DNA from: Streptomyces mashuensis
GTDB taxonomy: Bacteria; Actinomycetota; Actinomycetes; Streptomycetales; Streptomycetaceae
Reading direction: 5' to 3'
Assembly: GCF_014654785.1 (NCBI RefSeq)
Contig: NZ_BNBD01000004.1
Span: 124,001 to 188,000 of the forward strand
DNA: 64,000 nt
Made by a program: the position numbers and the translations under genes
Shown: positions 37,647 through 45,976 of the stretch, piece after piece
How positions within the stretch are numbered: position 1 is the first letter of the stretch
How the letters are laid out: every line of letters begins with the position of its first letter
Notes under the pieces: model-generated
Told to the model about the DNA's origin: nothing
Databases searched by the model: none
What the model saw: the letters and a program-made list of their open reading frames with translations, nothing else

Positions 37647-37879
37647 GCAGGGACGGCCGCGGGGGACGGGGGGCGTCGGTGGTCGGTGCACTCGGCAGGG
37701 TGACGGGGACGGTCGGGCCGGGTCTGGTCGGCGAGGTCATGGTCCGGGTGCGGGGCGGCGCCGAGGCGTTCCTGGCCCATCCGGCGGAGCCGGGCGAACG
37801 CATCGAGCGGGGCACGGTGGTGGTCGTCGTCGACTATCAGCCACCTCGAACGGTGTATGTCACTTCCGCTTACGGCTAG
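37643..37879 (+). CDS. Small NfeD-like OB-fold protein
   Basis: 78 aa (or 66 aa from GTG 37679, which has a better GGGGGACGG upstream). The sequence GALGRVTGTVGPGLVGEVMVRVRGG resembles the short OB-like domain of NfeD proteins, which often lie directly beside SPFH/flotillin genes and act with them. It lies 26 bp after the YibE/F gene and 89 bp before the flotillin gene. No membrane helix. The homology is inferred from pattern and context, so the name is tentative. Confidence 0.65.
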   Translation: MRRDGRGGRGASVVGALGRVTGTVGPGLVGEVMVRVRGGAEAFLAHPAEPGERIERGTVVVVVDYQPPRTVYVTSAYG

Positions 37880-37968
37880 GGGCGCGCGGAAGCGCGCAGG
37901 CGTACGCGTAGGTGCGGGCCGGTGGCGGAGTGCTTCCGGCCGGTGCTCGACGAAGGGGGACGTGGCGC

Positions 37969-39576
37969 ATGGTCATCGGCATCGTGGCGGGGGCGGTCGT
38001 CGTCGCCGTGGGCGTCGTGGTGGGACTGTTCAAGCTGATGTGGCGGGTCGCCGAGCCGAACGAGGCGTTGGTGATCTCCGGTTCGAAGCACCGGACGGAG
38101 GGCCTGGAGGAGGGCATGGGCTTCCGCATCGTCACCGGGCGCGGGACGTTCGTCCTGCCCGGGGTGCAGGCGGTGCGGAAGCTGTCCCTGGACCTGAACG
38201 AGGCGAACCTGCATGTGGATTGCCTGACGAACCAGGGCATACCGCTCAAGGTGCACGGCGTGGTGATCTTCAAGGTGGGGGACGACCTGGTCTCCATCGC
38301 CAATGCCGCCCGGCGCTTCCTCGACCAGCAGAAGCAGATGCCCGAACGGGTGCACAACGTCTTCGCCGGTCATCTCCGCTCGATCGTCGGCGGGTTGACC
38401 GTGGAGGAGATGATCCGCGACCGGGAGCGGCTGACGGCCGAGACCCGGGCGGCCTCGGGCACGGAGATGGAGAAGCTGGGCCTGATCATCGACTCGTTGC
38501 AGATCCACGAGATCCAGGACCCGACGGGCTACATCAAGAACCTCTCCGCCCCGCACGCGGCGGCGGTGCAGCGGGACGCACGCATCGCGGCCGCGGAGGC
38601 GGGCCGGCGGGCCACGGAGGCGGAGCAGCAGGCGGCGGCCCGGATGGCCGAGGCGACGCGGGACAGCGAGATCCTCCAGGCCGGCTACCAGGCGGAGCGG
38701 GACAGCGCGGCCGCCAAGGCCCGGCAGGCCGGCCCGCTGGCGGAGGCGGCGGCCCGGCAGGAGGTCGTGGTGCAGGAGACGAAGGTGGCCGAGCTGGCGG
38801 CGCGGCAGCGGGAGCAGCAGCTCCAGGCGGACGTGCGCAAGCCGGCGGACGCGGCGGCGTACGAGAAGCGCACGCTGGCCGAGGCCGAGCGGGACGCCCG
38901 GATCTCGGCCGCCGAGGCCAGGGCCCGGGAGACCGAGCTGGCGGCGGCGGCCGAGGCGACCCGGGTGAAGGCCGCCGCGGCCGCCGAGGCGGAGGCCACC
39001 CGGGCCCGCGGCGACGCGGCGGCGGCCGCCACCCGGGCCACTGGTGAGGCCGAGGCCGCGGCCGCGCAGGCCAAGGGGCTGGCGGGGGCCGAGGCGGCCC
39101 GCGCCCAGGGTCTGGCGCAGGCCGCGGCCATCAAGGCACGGGCGGAGGCGCTGGCCGAGAACCAGGAGGCGGTCGTCGCACAGCAGCTGGCGGAACGCTG
39201 GCCGGAGATCGTGGAGGCGGCGGGTCTGGCGCTGGGCAACGTGGACCAGGTGGTGCTGCTGAACGGCGCGGAGGGGTTGTCGGACCTCTTCGCGAAGGCC
39301 GTGGCGATGGGGGGTACGGGTCTGGGTCTGGCCCGGCGGCTGCTGACGGTGATGAACGAGACGAACGAGCTGAACACGGTGAACGCGGTGAACGGTGCGC
39401 CGGGCGCGGACGGGGGTCCGGGCACGGGCGGCACCGGCCGGTCCGGCGGGGGCCCGGCCGTGGGCGGGGCCGCGGCGGGCGGTGCTCCTACGGGTGGGGC
39501 TCCGTCCTCCGGGCGGCGCACGGCGGCGGTGGCACCGCGCAGCGAGCGGGTGCCGGTCGAGGCCGAGGAGGGCTGA
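37969..39576 (+). CDS. Flotillin/SPFH-domain membrane-scaffold protein
   Basis: 535 aa. A single N-terminal TM helix (VIGIVAGAVVVAVGVVVGL) anchors an SPFH/band-7 domain (about residues 35-210). Residues about 220-420 are a long Ala/Glu/Arg coiled coil of repeated AEAERDARISAAEAR-like segments, the oligomerisation part of flotillins. The end is Gly/Ala/Pro-rich and probably disordered. Flotillins organise lipid microdomains. ATG at 37969 follows AAGGGGGA. Likely partner of the NfeD-like and possibly the YibE/F protein upstream. Confidence 0.9.
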   Translation: MVIGIVAGAVVVAVGVVVGLFKLMWRVAEPNEALVISGSKHRTEGLEEGMGFRIVTGRGTFVLPGVQAVRKLSLDLNEANLHVDCLTNQGIPLKVHGVVIFKVGDDLVSIANAARRFLDQQKQMPERVHNVFAGHLRSIVGGLTVEEMIRDRERLTAETRAASGTEMEKLGLIIDSLQIHEIQDPTGYIKNLSAPHAAAVQRDARIAAAEAGRRATEAEQQAAARMAEATRDSEILQAGYQAERDSAAAKARQAGPLAEAAARQEVVVQETKVAELAARQREQQLQADVRKPADAAAYEKRTLAEAERDARISAAEARARETELAAAAEATRVKAAAAAEAEATRARGDAAAAATRATGEAEAAAAQAKGLAGAEAARAQGLAQAAAIKARAEALAENQEAVVAQQLAERWPEIVEAAGLALGNVDQVVLLNGAEGLSDLFAKAVAMGGTGLGLARRLLTVMNETNELNTVNAVNGAPGADGGPGTGGTGRSGGGPAVGGAAAGGAPTGGAPSSGRRTAAVAPRSERVPVEAEEG

Positions 39577-39588
39577 GGCGGGGCCGGG

Positions 39589-40035
39589 TCAACCGGCGTT
39601 CTGCCCCTCGGGGTTGCCGGCGAGGATGCTGTCGAGGGCGGCGGCGAGCTCGTAGTCGAAGTCGGCGACCGTGTGCTCCTCGCCCAGCGGGGCGACGCGG
39701 TCGGTGCGGTCGAGGAACGCCACGAGGGGCGCCGCCCCCGCCCGGAACAGCGCCCCCTCGCCTCCCACTTGCAGCCGGATGAACACGTCCGACAGGTGCT
39801 GCGAGGAGGCGGGGGCGATGTGCACATCGCCCTCGCCGGAGGGCTGGCTCAGCCCGTCCAGCAGCAGCTCCCGGGCGAAGGCCCAGGTCACCGGGGCGTC
39901 GCCGGGGAGGTGGAAGGTGAACTTCACCGCGTAGGGATCGCTGCTGTCGTAGCCCAGCTCCACCGGGATCCGGAAGGACAGCTCCTCGGAGACGAGGAAG
40001 GTCATGACCACTTCTGCCTGAACTGTGTCGCGCAT
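39589..40035 (-). CDS. ssgA: SsgA, sporulation-specific SALP-family cell division activator
   Basis: 148 aa. The N-terminus MRDTVQAEVVMTFLVSEELSFRIPVELGYDS and the core DPYAVKFTFHLPGDAPVTWAFARELLLDGLSQPSGEGDVHI match SsgA rather than SsgB-G: the S/R-x-V-x-F-LVSEELSF and GDAPVTWAFARELL segments are distinctive. SsgA activates sporulation-specific cell division in streptomycetes and affects the position of germination and septation sites. ATG at 40035; the end overlaps nothing. Its usual neighbour, the IclR regulator ssgR, is not found upstream. A BldD-like box lies 97 bp upstream of the start. Confidence 0.85.
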   Translation of the reverse strand: MRDTVQAEVVMTFLVSEELSFRIPVELGYDSSDPYAVKFTFHLPGDAPVTWAFARELLLDGLSQPSGEGDVHIAPASSQHLSDVFIRLQVGGEGALFRAGAAPLVAFLDRTDRVAPLGEEHTVADFDYELAAALDSILAGNPEGQNAG

Positions 40036-40465
40036 CGCCCAATGCCCCGTCTTCGTCGGTTTGGCAGGGATTGAAGCCTGATGGCCCCAATGACGCCATA
40101 GTCTGACAAGAACGCCCAGTGGATCACAAGGAGTGATTTTCCAGTTACTCATGGAGACCGAGGGTGAGCATACGAGCTCTCCGACTCTGGAGCGTAGCGA
40201 CTCGACTACTCCGCGGAGTCGTAACGTGGGATTTGATGGCACGGACCGGCCGAGAACTGGCCAAAGTGGGCCGAGCTCCCACGGATTACCGCTCGATGTC
40301 GTGCGCCTTGTGCCGACGTTGACGGCGGGAAGTTGACGGGGGAGATAACTCCGGGCCTTCCGCTTCGTTGAGTTGACCGAGCGGACACCGGACGGTGGCG
40401 TGGGCGACGCCGCCTGCCGGTGGGACGTTCCCGGGCGCTTTCGCGCGCCCGGGGCCGGCCGTCCC
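40036..40465. other. ssgA upstream region, no gene seen
   Basis: 430 bp without a credible ORF, lower in GC than the neighbours. It holds the candidate BldD box (40132-40149), an overlapping inverted repeat ATCAC-N5-GTGAT (40123-40137), and on the minus strand a -35-like TTGTCA near 40105-40110. The expected ssgR (IclR) gene is missing and no fragment of one was recognised. Confidence 0.55.
40132..40149 (-). promoter_or_regulatory. Candidate BldD box upstream of ssgA
   Basis: AGTGA-N8-TTACT fits the BldD consensus AGTnA-(n)m-TnACT. It lies about 97 bp upstream of the ssgA start. I recall ssgA as a member of the BldD regulon in S. coelicolor, which makes this plausible; the spacer length is at the long end. 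Confidence 0.5.
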
Positions 40466-40687
40466 CTACCAGTCGCCCCTCGACGACGAGGACGACGACG
40501 TGAATTTCCTGACGACGAAGACCAGCCCGGCGACGAGAGCCACCAGCAGCAGCGCCTTGAAGAGCAGCGAGATGACAAAGCCCAGCAGGCTCATGATCAG
40601 GCTGCCGAAGACGACCAGCACCAGAACGGGCAGCGCGATCCACTTCACCCACCACGGAAGCCCCGCGAGAAATCCCTTCTCCGCCAT
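40466..40687 (-). CDS. Small membrane protein, DUF5326-like
   Basis: 73 aa with two TM helices (WVKWIALPVLVLVVFGSLIMSLLG and FVISLLFKALLLVALVAGLVFVV) after MAEKGFLAGLPWW, and a Ser-rich tail (FTSSSSSSRGDW). Conserved in streptomycetes without a function. Start is ATG 40687 (AGGGG upstream); the longer 98-codon frame has no RBS support. Confidence 0.72.
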   Translation of the reverse strand: MAEKGFLAGLPWWVKWIALPVLVLVVFGSLIMSLLGFVISLLFKALLLVALVAGLVFVVRKFTSSSSSSRGDW

Positions 40688-40913
40688 CTCGACCCCTGCT
40701 CTCGCATCGGGCGCGGATTCCCGCGCCGCCGTCATGTCACGGTCCCGGTGACACGACGGCACCCTTCACGAATGCCCTGCCGTGGCCCACGGGCCGCCCG
40801 GGACCCGAATGTCCCGGTGTGCTTTCGATGCTAGGTCGCGGAGGGGCCCCGGCGAGGCTCCCGCGCCCCTTGCCGGACCCTGAACCTCCCCCTACGGGAT
40901 GCGGGGAAACGAC

Positions 40914-41231
40914 TCAGCTCTCGGGTGGAGAAAAGACCACCAGAACCCTGAGATCCTCACTGATGTGATGGAAGCGGTGCGGCACCCGCGCCGGTACGTA
41001 GACCACGCTGCCGCGCCCCACCTCCGTCGTCTCGGCGCCCACCGTGACCGAGGCCCGGCCGCTGATCACGACGTAGATCTCGTCCTGCTCGTGCGGGCCC
41101 TGCGGGTCGACGGCGCCGGCGTTCAGCGCGTACAGCCCCGCCGACATGTTCCGCTCCCGCAGGAACTGAAGATAGGCGCCGTCGTTGGCGACGCGCTCGG
41201 CCTCCAGTTCGTCAAGCCGGAATGCCTTCAT
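40914..41231 (-). CDS. Cupin-domain protein
   Basis: 105 aa, single cupin barrel: PQGPHEQDEIYVVISGRASVTVG is cupin motif 1 (His/Glu metal ligands) and VVYVPARVPHRFHHI motif 2 (His). No fused domain or nearby pathway suggests a substrate; such small cupins act as sugar or phenolic isomerases/dioxygenases or as binding proteins. ATG at 41231; the longer frame to 41282 is unlikely. Confidence 0.85.
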   Translation of the reverse strand: MKAFRLDELEAERVANDGAYLQFLRERNMSAGLYALNAGAVDPQGPHEQDEIYVVISGRASVTVGAETTEVGRGSVVYVPARVPHRFHHISEDLRVLVVFSPPES

Positions 41232-41311
41232 CTCTCGCCCGTCCTCCACCGTGCCGGTCGCTCCGCGGCGGACGATCTTCATCGCCCGCGCCGGTCTGCA
41301 ACGATCTCACC

Positions 41312-41692
41312 ATGAAGAACTTCGTAGTCAAGACGATCGCCAACGCGGCGGCCCTGGCAGTGGCCATCTGGCTGCTCAAGGGGATCACCCTGTCCGGCGA
41401 GAACACCGCCCGCAAGGTGGTCACGCTCTTCCTCGTGGCCCTCGTCTTCGGCGCGGTCAACTTCATCGTCAAGCCCGTGGTGAAGCTGCTGTCCCTGCCG
41501 CTCTTCATCCTCACGCTCGGGCTCATCACCCTCGTGATCAACGCGGCGATGCTGCTGCTCACGTCCTGGCTGGCGGACCGGCTGGGCCTGGCCTTCCACG
41601 TCGAGGGCTTCTGGGCGGCACTCGTCGGCGGCGTGATCGTCTCCGTCGTGGCCTGGGCGATGCACATGATCCTGCCCGACGACCAGGACTGA
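41312..41692 (+). CDS. Phage-holin-family (DUF/PF04020) small membrane protein
   Basis: 126 aa with four TM helices (VVKTIANAAALAVAIWLL, VVTLFLVALVFGAVNFIV, LFILTLGLITLVINAAML, ALVGGVIVSVVAWAMHM). The pattern KNFVVKTIANAAALAVAIW is the start of a widespread PF04020 family (actinobacterial 4-TM, often called phage-holin family), not evidence for a prophage. Divergent from the cupin gene; a weak -10 lies just before the ATG. Confidence 0.82.
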   Translation: MKNFVVKTIANAAALAVAIWLLKGITLSGENTARKVVTLFLVALVFGAVNFIVKPVVKLLSLPLFILTLGLITLVINAAMLLLTSWLADRLGLAFHVEGFWAALVGGVIVSVVAWAMHMILPDDQD

Positions 41693-41917
41693 CCGGGCCG
41701 GAACCGGCAGCCGCACCGGCCCCACCGCGCAGGACGGCTCGAGCCTCCCCCCTCATGGCTCGAGCCGTCGCGGTTCCACGCGGGAAGAACCGCCCGATCC
41801 AGGCTAGTTGACTCTGCGTCAGTGTCCAATCACACCGGCGACACCGCCCTATCGACTTATTTATAGTTCCCCTACGGCCGGTGGCGCACCGACTCCGGGC
41901 AGCTGGGGGGAGACGGC

Positions 41918-42814
41918 ATGGACCTGGCCCTGCTCCGCACCTTCGTCACCGTGCACCGGGCCGGCTCCTTCACCCGGGCCGCCGCGCTCCTCGGCCTCTC
42001 CCAGCCCGCGGTCACCGGCCAGATCCGCACCCTCGAACGGCAGCTGGGACGCCCCCTCTTCCTCCGCCGCGCCCGCGGCGTCCTCCCCACCACCCTCGGC
42101 GACGAGCTCGCGCACAAGATCGCACCGCACCTCGACGCCCTCCTGGAGATCACCGAGGCCGGCCTCGACCCCGGGCACCCCCGGCGCACCCTGCACCTGG
42201 CCGGGCCACCGGAGTTCACCGCCCTGCGCGCCCTCCCCGCGCTCACCCCGCTCGTCGCCCGCGGCCTGACCGTCCGCGCCACCCACGGCATGGCCGACGA
42301 CCTCTTCGAGGGACTCGCCGCCGGCCACCACGACCTGGCCATCACCACCGCCCGGCCCCGCGGCCGGCTCCTCACCGCCACCCCGCTGTGCGACGAGGAA
42401 CACGTCCTGGTCGCCGCCCCGCGCTGGGCCGCCCGCCTCGGCGGCCCCGCCGTCCTGCGCGACCAGGGCGTCCACGCCCTGGAACAGCTCCCCGTCGTCG
42501 AGGTGCACGAGAGCCTGCCGTTCGTCTCCCGCTACTGGGCCGCCGTCTTCGACTCCAAGCCCGTCGCCCCCGGCACCGTCGTCGTCCCCGACCTCCGGGC
42601 CGTCCTGGCCAGCATCACCGCCGGCGCCGGCATCGGCGTCCTGCCCCGCTACCTGTGCGGCGACGCCCTGGACCGCGGAGAGGTGGTGGCCCTGCTCGAC
42701 CCGCCCGTGCCCCCGCTGCGCACCTACTTCCTGCTCGTCCGCACCGGCTCCCTCGCCCAGCCGCACCTCGCCCGCGCCCACGAGTGGCTGCTGCGCGCCG
42801 CGATGTCCTGGTGA
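41918..42814 (+). CDS. LysR-family transcriptional regulator
   Basis: 298 aa. N-terminal HTH (RTFVTVHRAGSFTRAAALLGLSQPAVTGQIRTLERQLGRPLF) followed by a LysR substrate-binding domain (about residues 90-298; LPVVEVHESLPF, LASITAGAGIGVLPRYLC). ATG at 41918 has GGGGGGAGA upstream. A 18-bp AT-rich sequence CTATCGACTTATTTATAG (41849-41866, CTAT/ATAG ends) in the upstream gap is a candidate LysR site (T-N11-A-type). Target and ligand unknown. Confidence 0.9.
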   Translation: MDLALLRTFVTVHRAGSFTRAAALLGLSQPAVTGQIRTLERQLGRPLFLRRARGVLPTTLGDELAHKIAPHLDALLEITEAGLDPGHPRRTLHLAGPPEFTALRALPALTPLVARGLTVRATHGMADDLFEGLAAGHHDLAITTARPRGRLLTATPLCDEEHVLVAAPRWAARLGGPAVLRDQGVHALEQLPVVEVHESLPFVSRYWAAVFDSKPVAPGTVVVPDLRAVLASITAGAGIGVLPRYLCGDALDRGEVVALLDPPVPPLRTYFLLVRTGSLAQPHLARAHEWLLRAAMSW

Positions 42815-42857
42815 CGGACCCCCACCGACGGGTTTCAGCCGCTCCCCGTTGCGGCAG

Positions 42858-43361
42858 ATGTCCCGTATGACCGAACGGCCCGTGGTCAAACGCACCGCCC
42901 GCGCCATCCTGCTCGACGGCGACCCCGCCACCGGCGGGCTCGACATGATCCTCATCAAACGCACCAAGCCCGGCCAGGCCCCCTACTGGATCACCCCGGG
43001 CGGCGGCGTCGAACCCGGCGACACCACGGTCGTCGCAGCCCTCCACCGCGAGGTCGACGAGGAGCTCGGCGCCAAGATCACCGACGTCGTCCCCGCCTTC
43101 GTCGACACCGTCCCCCACCCCCACGGCCACGACCACGGCGTGAAGGTGCAGCACTTCTTCGTCTGCCGCCTCGCCTCCATGGACCTCGCCCGCCGCCACG
43201 GCCCCGAGATCGACGACCCGCAGGGCACCTACGACGTCGTGAGCATCCCCTTCACCCGCGCCGGCCTCGACTCCGTCGAGGTCGTCCCCCCGACGCTGCG
43301 CGCCTACCTCCGCGCCAACATCGAGGGGGTACGGGCGCTGCTGGCCCACGACTTGGGATGA
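42858..43361 (+). CDS. Nudix hydrolase
   Basis: 167 aa from ATG 42858 (ATG 42867 is an alternative, TTG 42849 less likely). The Nudix box reads GVEPGDTTVVAALHREVDEE then LG, with the core REVDEELG intact but Thr replacing the first conserved Glu of GX5EX7REUXEEXGU. Substrates for the family are nucleoside diphosphates linked to another moiety. Follows the LysR gene by 43 bp in the same direction and may be in one transcript with it. The C-terminus LLAHDLG ends next to the convergent HAD gene. Confidence 0.87.
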   Translation: MSRMTERPVVKRTARAILLDGDPATGGLDMILIKRTKPGQAPYWITPGGGVEPGDTTVVAALHREVDEELGAKITDVVPAFVDTVPHPHGHDHGVKVQHFFVCRLASMDLARRHGPEIDDPQGTYDVVSIPFTRAGLDSVEVVPPTLRAYLRANIEGVRALLAHDLG

Positions 43362-43373
43362 CCCCCTGGGCCC

Positions 43374-44006
43374 CTACCCCCGCCCCGCCACCAGCGCGTA
43401 CGCCTCGCGCAGGTCGCCGCCGCGGTAGGCGTGGGTGGCGATGTCCCGGACGTGGTGGTCGGCGTTCACCGCCACCGACACCGGCACCACCCCGAACAGC
43501 CGCGCGTCCGACATCGAGTCGCCGTACGCCACGCAGTCCGCCCGGCCCAGCCCGTACCGCCCGCACAGCTCGTCCGCGATCCGCACCTTGGCCGCCGCGT
43601 CGAGGATGCCCGCCGGATCGACCGCCTCCCGGAACGGCACCGCCGGCCACCGCGACCCGTACGCCGCATCCGCTCCCCAGTCGAGCAGCCTCTCGACGAA
43701 GAACGCCGGCGACAGCGAGATCACCGCACACCGCTCGCCCCGCGCCCTGATCTCCGACCACACCTCCCGTATCCCCGCCAGCCACGGCGCGCCCTCGAAG
43801 GCCGCCGCCACCTGCGCCTCGGTCAGCTCCGTCCACAGCTCCACGGCCAGTGCCGCGAACCGCGCCGGCGTCAGCCGCCCCGCCGCGAACGCCCGCTCCA
43901 GCTCGTCGGTCTCCGCCTCCAGCCCGAGCCGGCGGGCGATCTCGACGGCCGCCGCCGAGCCGCGGATCAGCGTCCCGTCCAGGTCGAACAAGTGCAGTCT
44001 GCTCAT
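43374..44006 (-). CDS. HAD-superfamily phosphatase, subfamily IB (SerB-like)
   Basis: 210 aa with FDLDGTLIRGS (nucleophile Asp), VISLSPAFFVERLL and YGDSMSDARLFG motifs, and the four-helix C1 cap of class IB, as in phosphoserine phosphatase. The substrate is not certain. ATG at 44006; TAGGCT at 44015-44020 on the opposite strand lies about 8 bp upstream, so leaderless expression from GTG/ATG around 44006-44012 is likely. Confidence 0.85.
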   Translation of the reverse strand: MSRLHLFDLDGTLIRGSAAAVEIARRLGLEAETDELERAFAAGRLTPARFAALAVELWTELTEAQVAAAFEGAPWLAGIREVWSEIRARGERCAVISLSPAFFVERLLDWGADAAYGSRWPAVPFREAVDPAGILDAAAKVRIADELCGRYGLGRADCVAYGDSMSDARLFGVVPVSVAVNADHHVRDIATHAYRGGDLREAYALVAGRG

Positions 44007-44059
44007 GGCCACCGAGCCTAGGCGGCCCGGTGGCGCTCCTCCCCCTTCCGCCGGTTCTC

Positions 44060-45310
44060 TCAGCCCGCCGCCCCGACCCGCTCGCCCGCGACCTCGGCGG
44101 CCGCGGAGGTCCCCGCGTTCCCGCGGCCCGTCGCCGGGCCCGCCGCCACGACGCGTCCGGACCGGACGGCCCGCCGCTCCAGCGCCGCGGAGACCAGCGC
44201 CAGCCCCAGCGCCGCCCCCGCCATCAGCGCCCCCACCCAGGGGGGCGAGGTGTAGCCGAGGCCGGCGGATATCACCAGGCCGCCGAGCCAGGCCGCCAGC
44301 GCGTTGCCCAGGTTGAACGCACCGATGTTCACCGCCGAGGCCAGCGTGGGCGCGCCCGCCGTCTGGTCCAGCACCCGCTTCTGCAGCGGCGGCACCGTGG
44401 CGAACCCGAAGGCGCCGATGAGCAGGATGTCCGCGGCCGCCGCCGCCTTGTGGTGCGCGGCGAGCGGCAGCAGGGCGAGCAGCACCGCCAGGCCGCCGAG
44501 CGCGGTGAAGAGCATCGGCATCAGCGCGCGGTCGGCATAGCGCCCGCCCACCAGGTTGCCGCCCACCATGCCCAGCCCGAAGAGGACGAGCAGCCAGGTC
44601 ACCGAGGACGGGGCGTAGCCGGTGACCTCGGTCGCCATCGGCGTGAGGTACGTGGTCATGGTGAACACGCCGCCGAAGCCCAGGACGGTCATCGCCATGG
44701 CGAGGAGCACCTGCGGGTTACGGAAGGCGGCCAGCTCGCCCCGGACCGGCGAGTGCTCCGGCCGCGGCTGGGCGGGCACGAGCGCGGCTATGCCGAGGAC
44801 GGCGAGCACGCCCAGGCCGGCTATGGCGTAGAAGGTGACGCGCCAGCCGGCGCTCTGCCCGACGAGGGTGCCGACGGGCACGCCCACGACGTTGGCCACG
44901 GTCAGGCCGGTGAACATCATGGCGATGGCGCCCGCCCGCTTGTGCGGCGCGACCAGGTCCGCGGCCACGACGGCGCCGATGCCGAAGAAGGCGCCGTGCG
45001 CCAGCGAGGCCACGATCCGGCCGGTGAGCAGCAGCCCGAAGGCGGGTGCGGCGGCCGAGAGCGCGTTGCCCACGACGAACAGGCCCATGAGGCCCATGAG
45101 CATCCGCTTGCGCGGTATGCGGGCGCCGAGCACGGCCAGCAGCGGGGCGCCGAGGACGACACCGAGGGCGTACCCCGTGGAGAGGTAGCCGGCCGTGGGG
45201 ACGGACACGCCGAATTCGTCCACGACCTCGGGCAGCAGGCCGGACGTGACGAACTCGGTCGTGCCGATGCCGAAGGCGCCGATGGCGAGCGCCAGCAGGG
45301 CGAGGGGCAT
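44060..45310 (-). CDS. MFS transporter (DHA1 family, Cmx/AraJ-like)
   Basis: 416 aa, 12 TM helices. MPLALLALAIGAFGIGTTEFVTSGLLPEVVDEF at the start is the DHA1 drug-exporter N-terminus; motif A variants GARIPRKRMLMG and the TM5 region GRIVASLAHGAFFGIGAVV are seen. The C-terminus is Ala/Gly-rich. Start ATG 45310. Divergent from a MarR gene across a 204-bp gap with a palindromic operator candidate, so it is probably drug-induced and MarR-repressed. Confidence 0.9.
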   Translation of the reverse strand: MPLALLALAIGAFGIGTTEFVTSGLLPEVVDEFGVSVPTAGYLSTGYALGVVLGAPLLAVLGARIPRKRMLMGLMGLFVVGNALSAAAPAFGLLLTGRIVASLAHGAFFGIGAVVAADLVAPHKRAGAIAMMFTGLTVANVVGVPVGTLVGQSAGWRVTFYAIAGLGVLAVLGIAALVPAQPRPEHSPVRGELAAFRNPQVLLAMAMTVLGFGGVFTMTTYLTPMATEVTGYAPSSVTWLLVLFGLGMVGGNLVGGRYADRALMPMLFTALGGLAVLLALLPLAAHHKAAAAADILLIGAFGFATVPPLQKRVLDQTAGAPTLASAVNIGAFNLGNALAAWLGGLVISAGLGYTSPPWVGALMAGAALGLALVSAALERRAVRSGRVVAAGPATGRGNAGTSAAAEVAGERVGAAG

Positions 45311-45430
45311 GACGAGGTCCTTCGAAGACGGAAGAGGGGGAGAGGAAGAGAGGAAGGCGGGAGCACCACGGCCAGAAACACCGCGCACACCTTCTAACGG
45401 CCTAAACAATAATTGCGTCCGCCGATACTT

Positions 45431-45442
45431 GCAAGCGCTTGC
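45431..45442. promoter_or_regulatory. Candidate MarR operator
   Basis: Perfect 12-bp palindrome GCAAGCGCTTGC in the shared MFS/MarR upstream region, flanked by ATA and TAT-like bases, about 73 bp before the marR start and 120 bp before the MFS start. A second TTGC-containing motif (TTGCGT, 45445-45450) follows. Assignment as the MarR site is inferred from position and symmetry. Confidence 0.5.
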
Positions 45443-45514
45443 TATTGCGTCGGAAGGCTACCCTGGTGTGAACAGCACGCTTCAGGCGTAGGACACCGAA
45501 GGAGGGCGCGAAAC

Positions 45515-45976
45515 ATGTCCCGCACCCCGGACCCCGCTCTCGTCGGGCTGGCCCAGGGCTGGTGCGCCCTGTCCGCCCTGCACAGCCGCATCGAGGCGCA
45601 CCTGGAACGAGCCCTCCAGGCCCACCACGACCTCAGCGTCCGCGAGTTCTCCGTGCTCGACGTGCTCAGCCGCCAGCACGACGGCGAGGGCGGGCACCTG
45701 CGCATGAACGAGGTCGCCGACGCCGTCGTCCTCAGCCAGAGCGCCACGACGCGCCTGGTCACCCGGCTGGAGGACCGCGGCCTGCTGACCCGCTACCTCT
45801 GCCCCACCGACCGCCGCGGCATCTACACCGACGTCACCGACGCCGGCCGCTCCCTGCTCGCCGAGGCCCGCCCCACGAACGACGCCGCCCTGCGCGAGGC
45901 CCTCAAGGACGCGTCCGACCGCGCCGAGCTCGCCCCGCTCGTCGACGCCGTGCGCTCCCTCTCGCCCTCTTCCTAG
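45515..45976 (+). CDS. MarR-family transcriptional regulator
   Basis: 153 aa. Winged HTH (LRMNEVADAVVLSQSATTRLVTRLEDRGLLTRYLCPTDRRGIYTDVTDAGR, residues about 64-113) between dimerisation helices. ATG at 45515 with GGAGGG. Divergent from the MFS exporter, its likely target along with itself. The stop TAG shares bases with the stop of the TetR gene on the other strand (CTAG at 45973-45976). Confidence 0.92.
   Translation: MSRTPDPALVGLAQGWCALSALHSRIEAHLERALQAHHDLSVREFSVLDVLSRQHDGEGGHLRMNEVADAVVLSQSATTRLVTRLEDRGLLTRYLCPTDRRGIYTDVTDAGRSLLAEARPTNDAALREALKDASDRAELAPLVDAVRSLSPSS

Noticed and set aside
37129..37815. Minus-strand open frames opposite the YibE/F gene
   Set aside because: Shadow frames with Arg/Pro/Ala-rich translations and no start context.
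40133..40336. 67-codon frame upstream of ssgA
   Set aside because: Poor codon bias, no RBS and sits in regulatory DNA.
41312..41692. Prophage remnant suggested by the phage-holin family name
   Set aside because: The family is chromosomal and widespread in actinobacteria; no other phage gene nearby.
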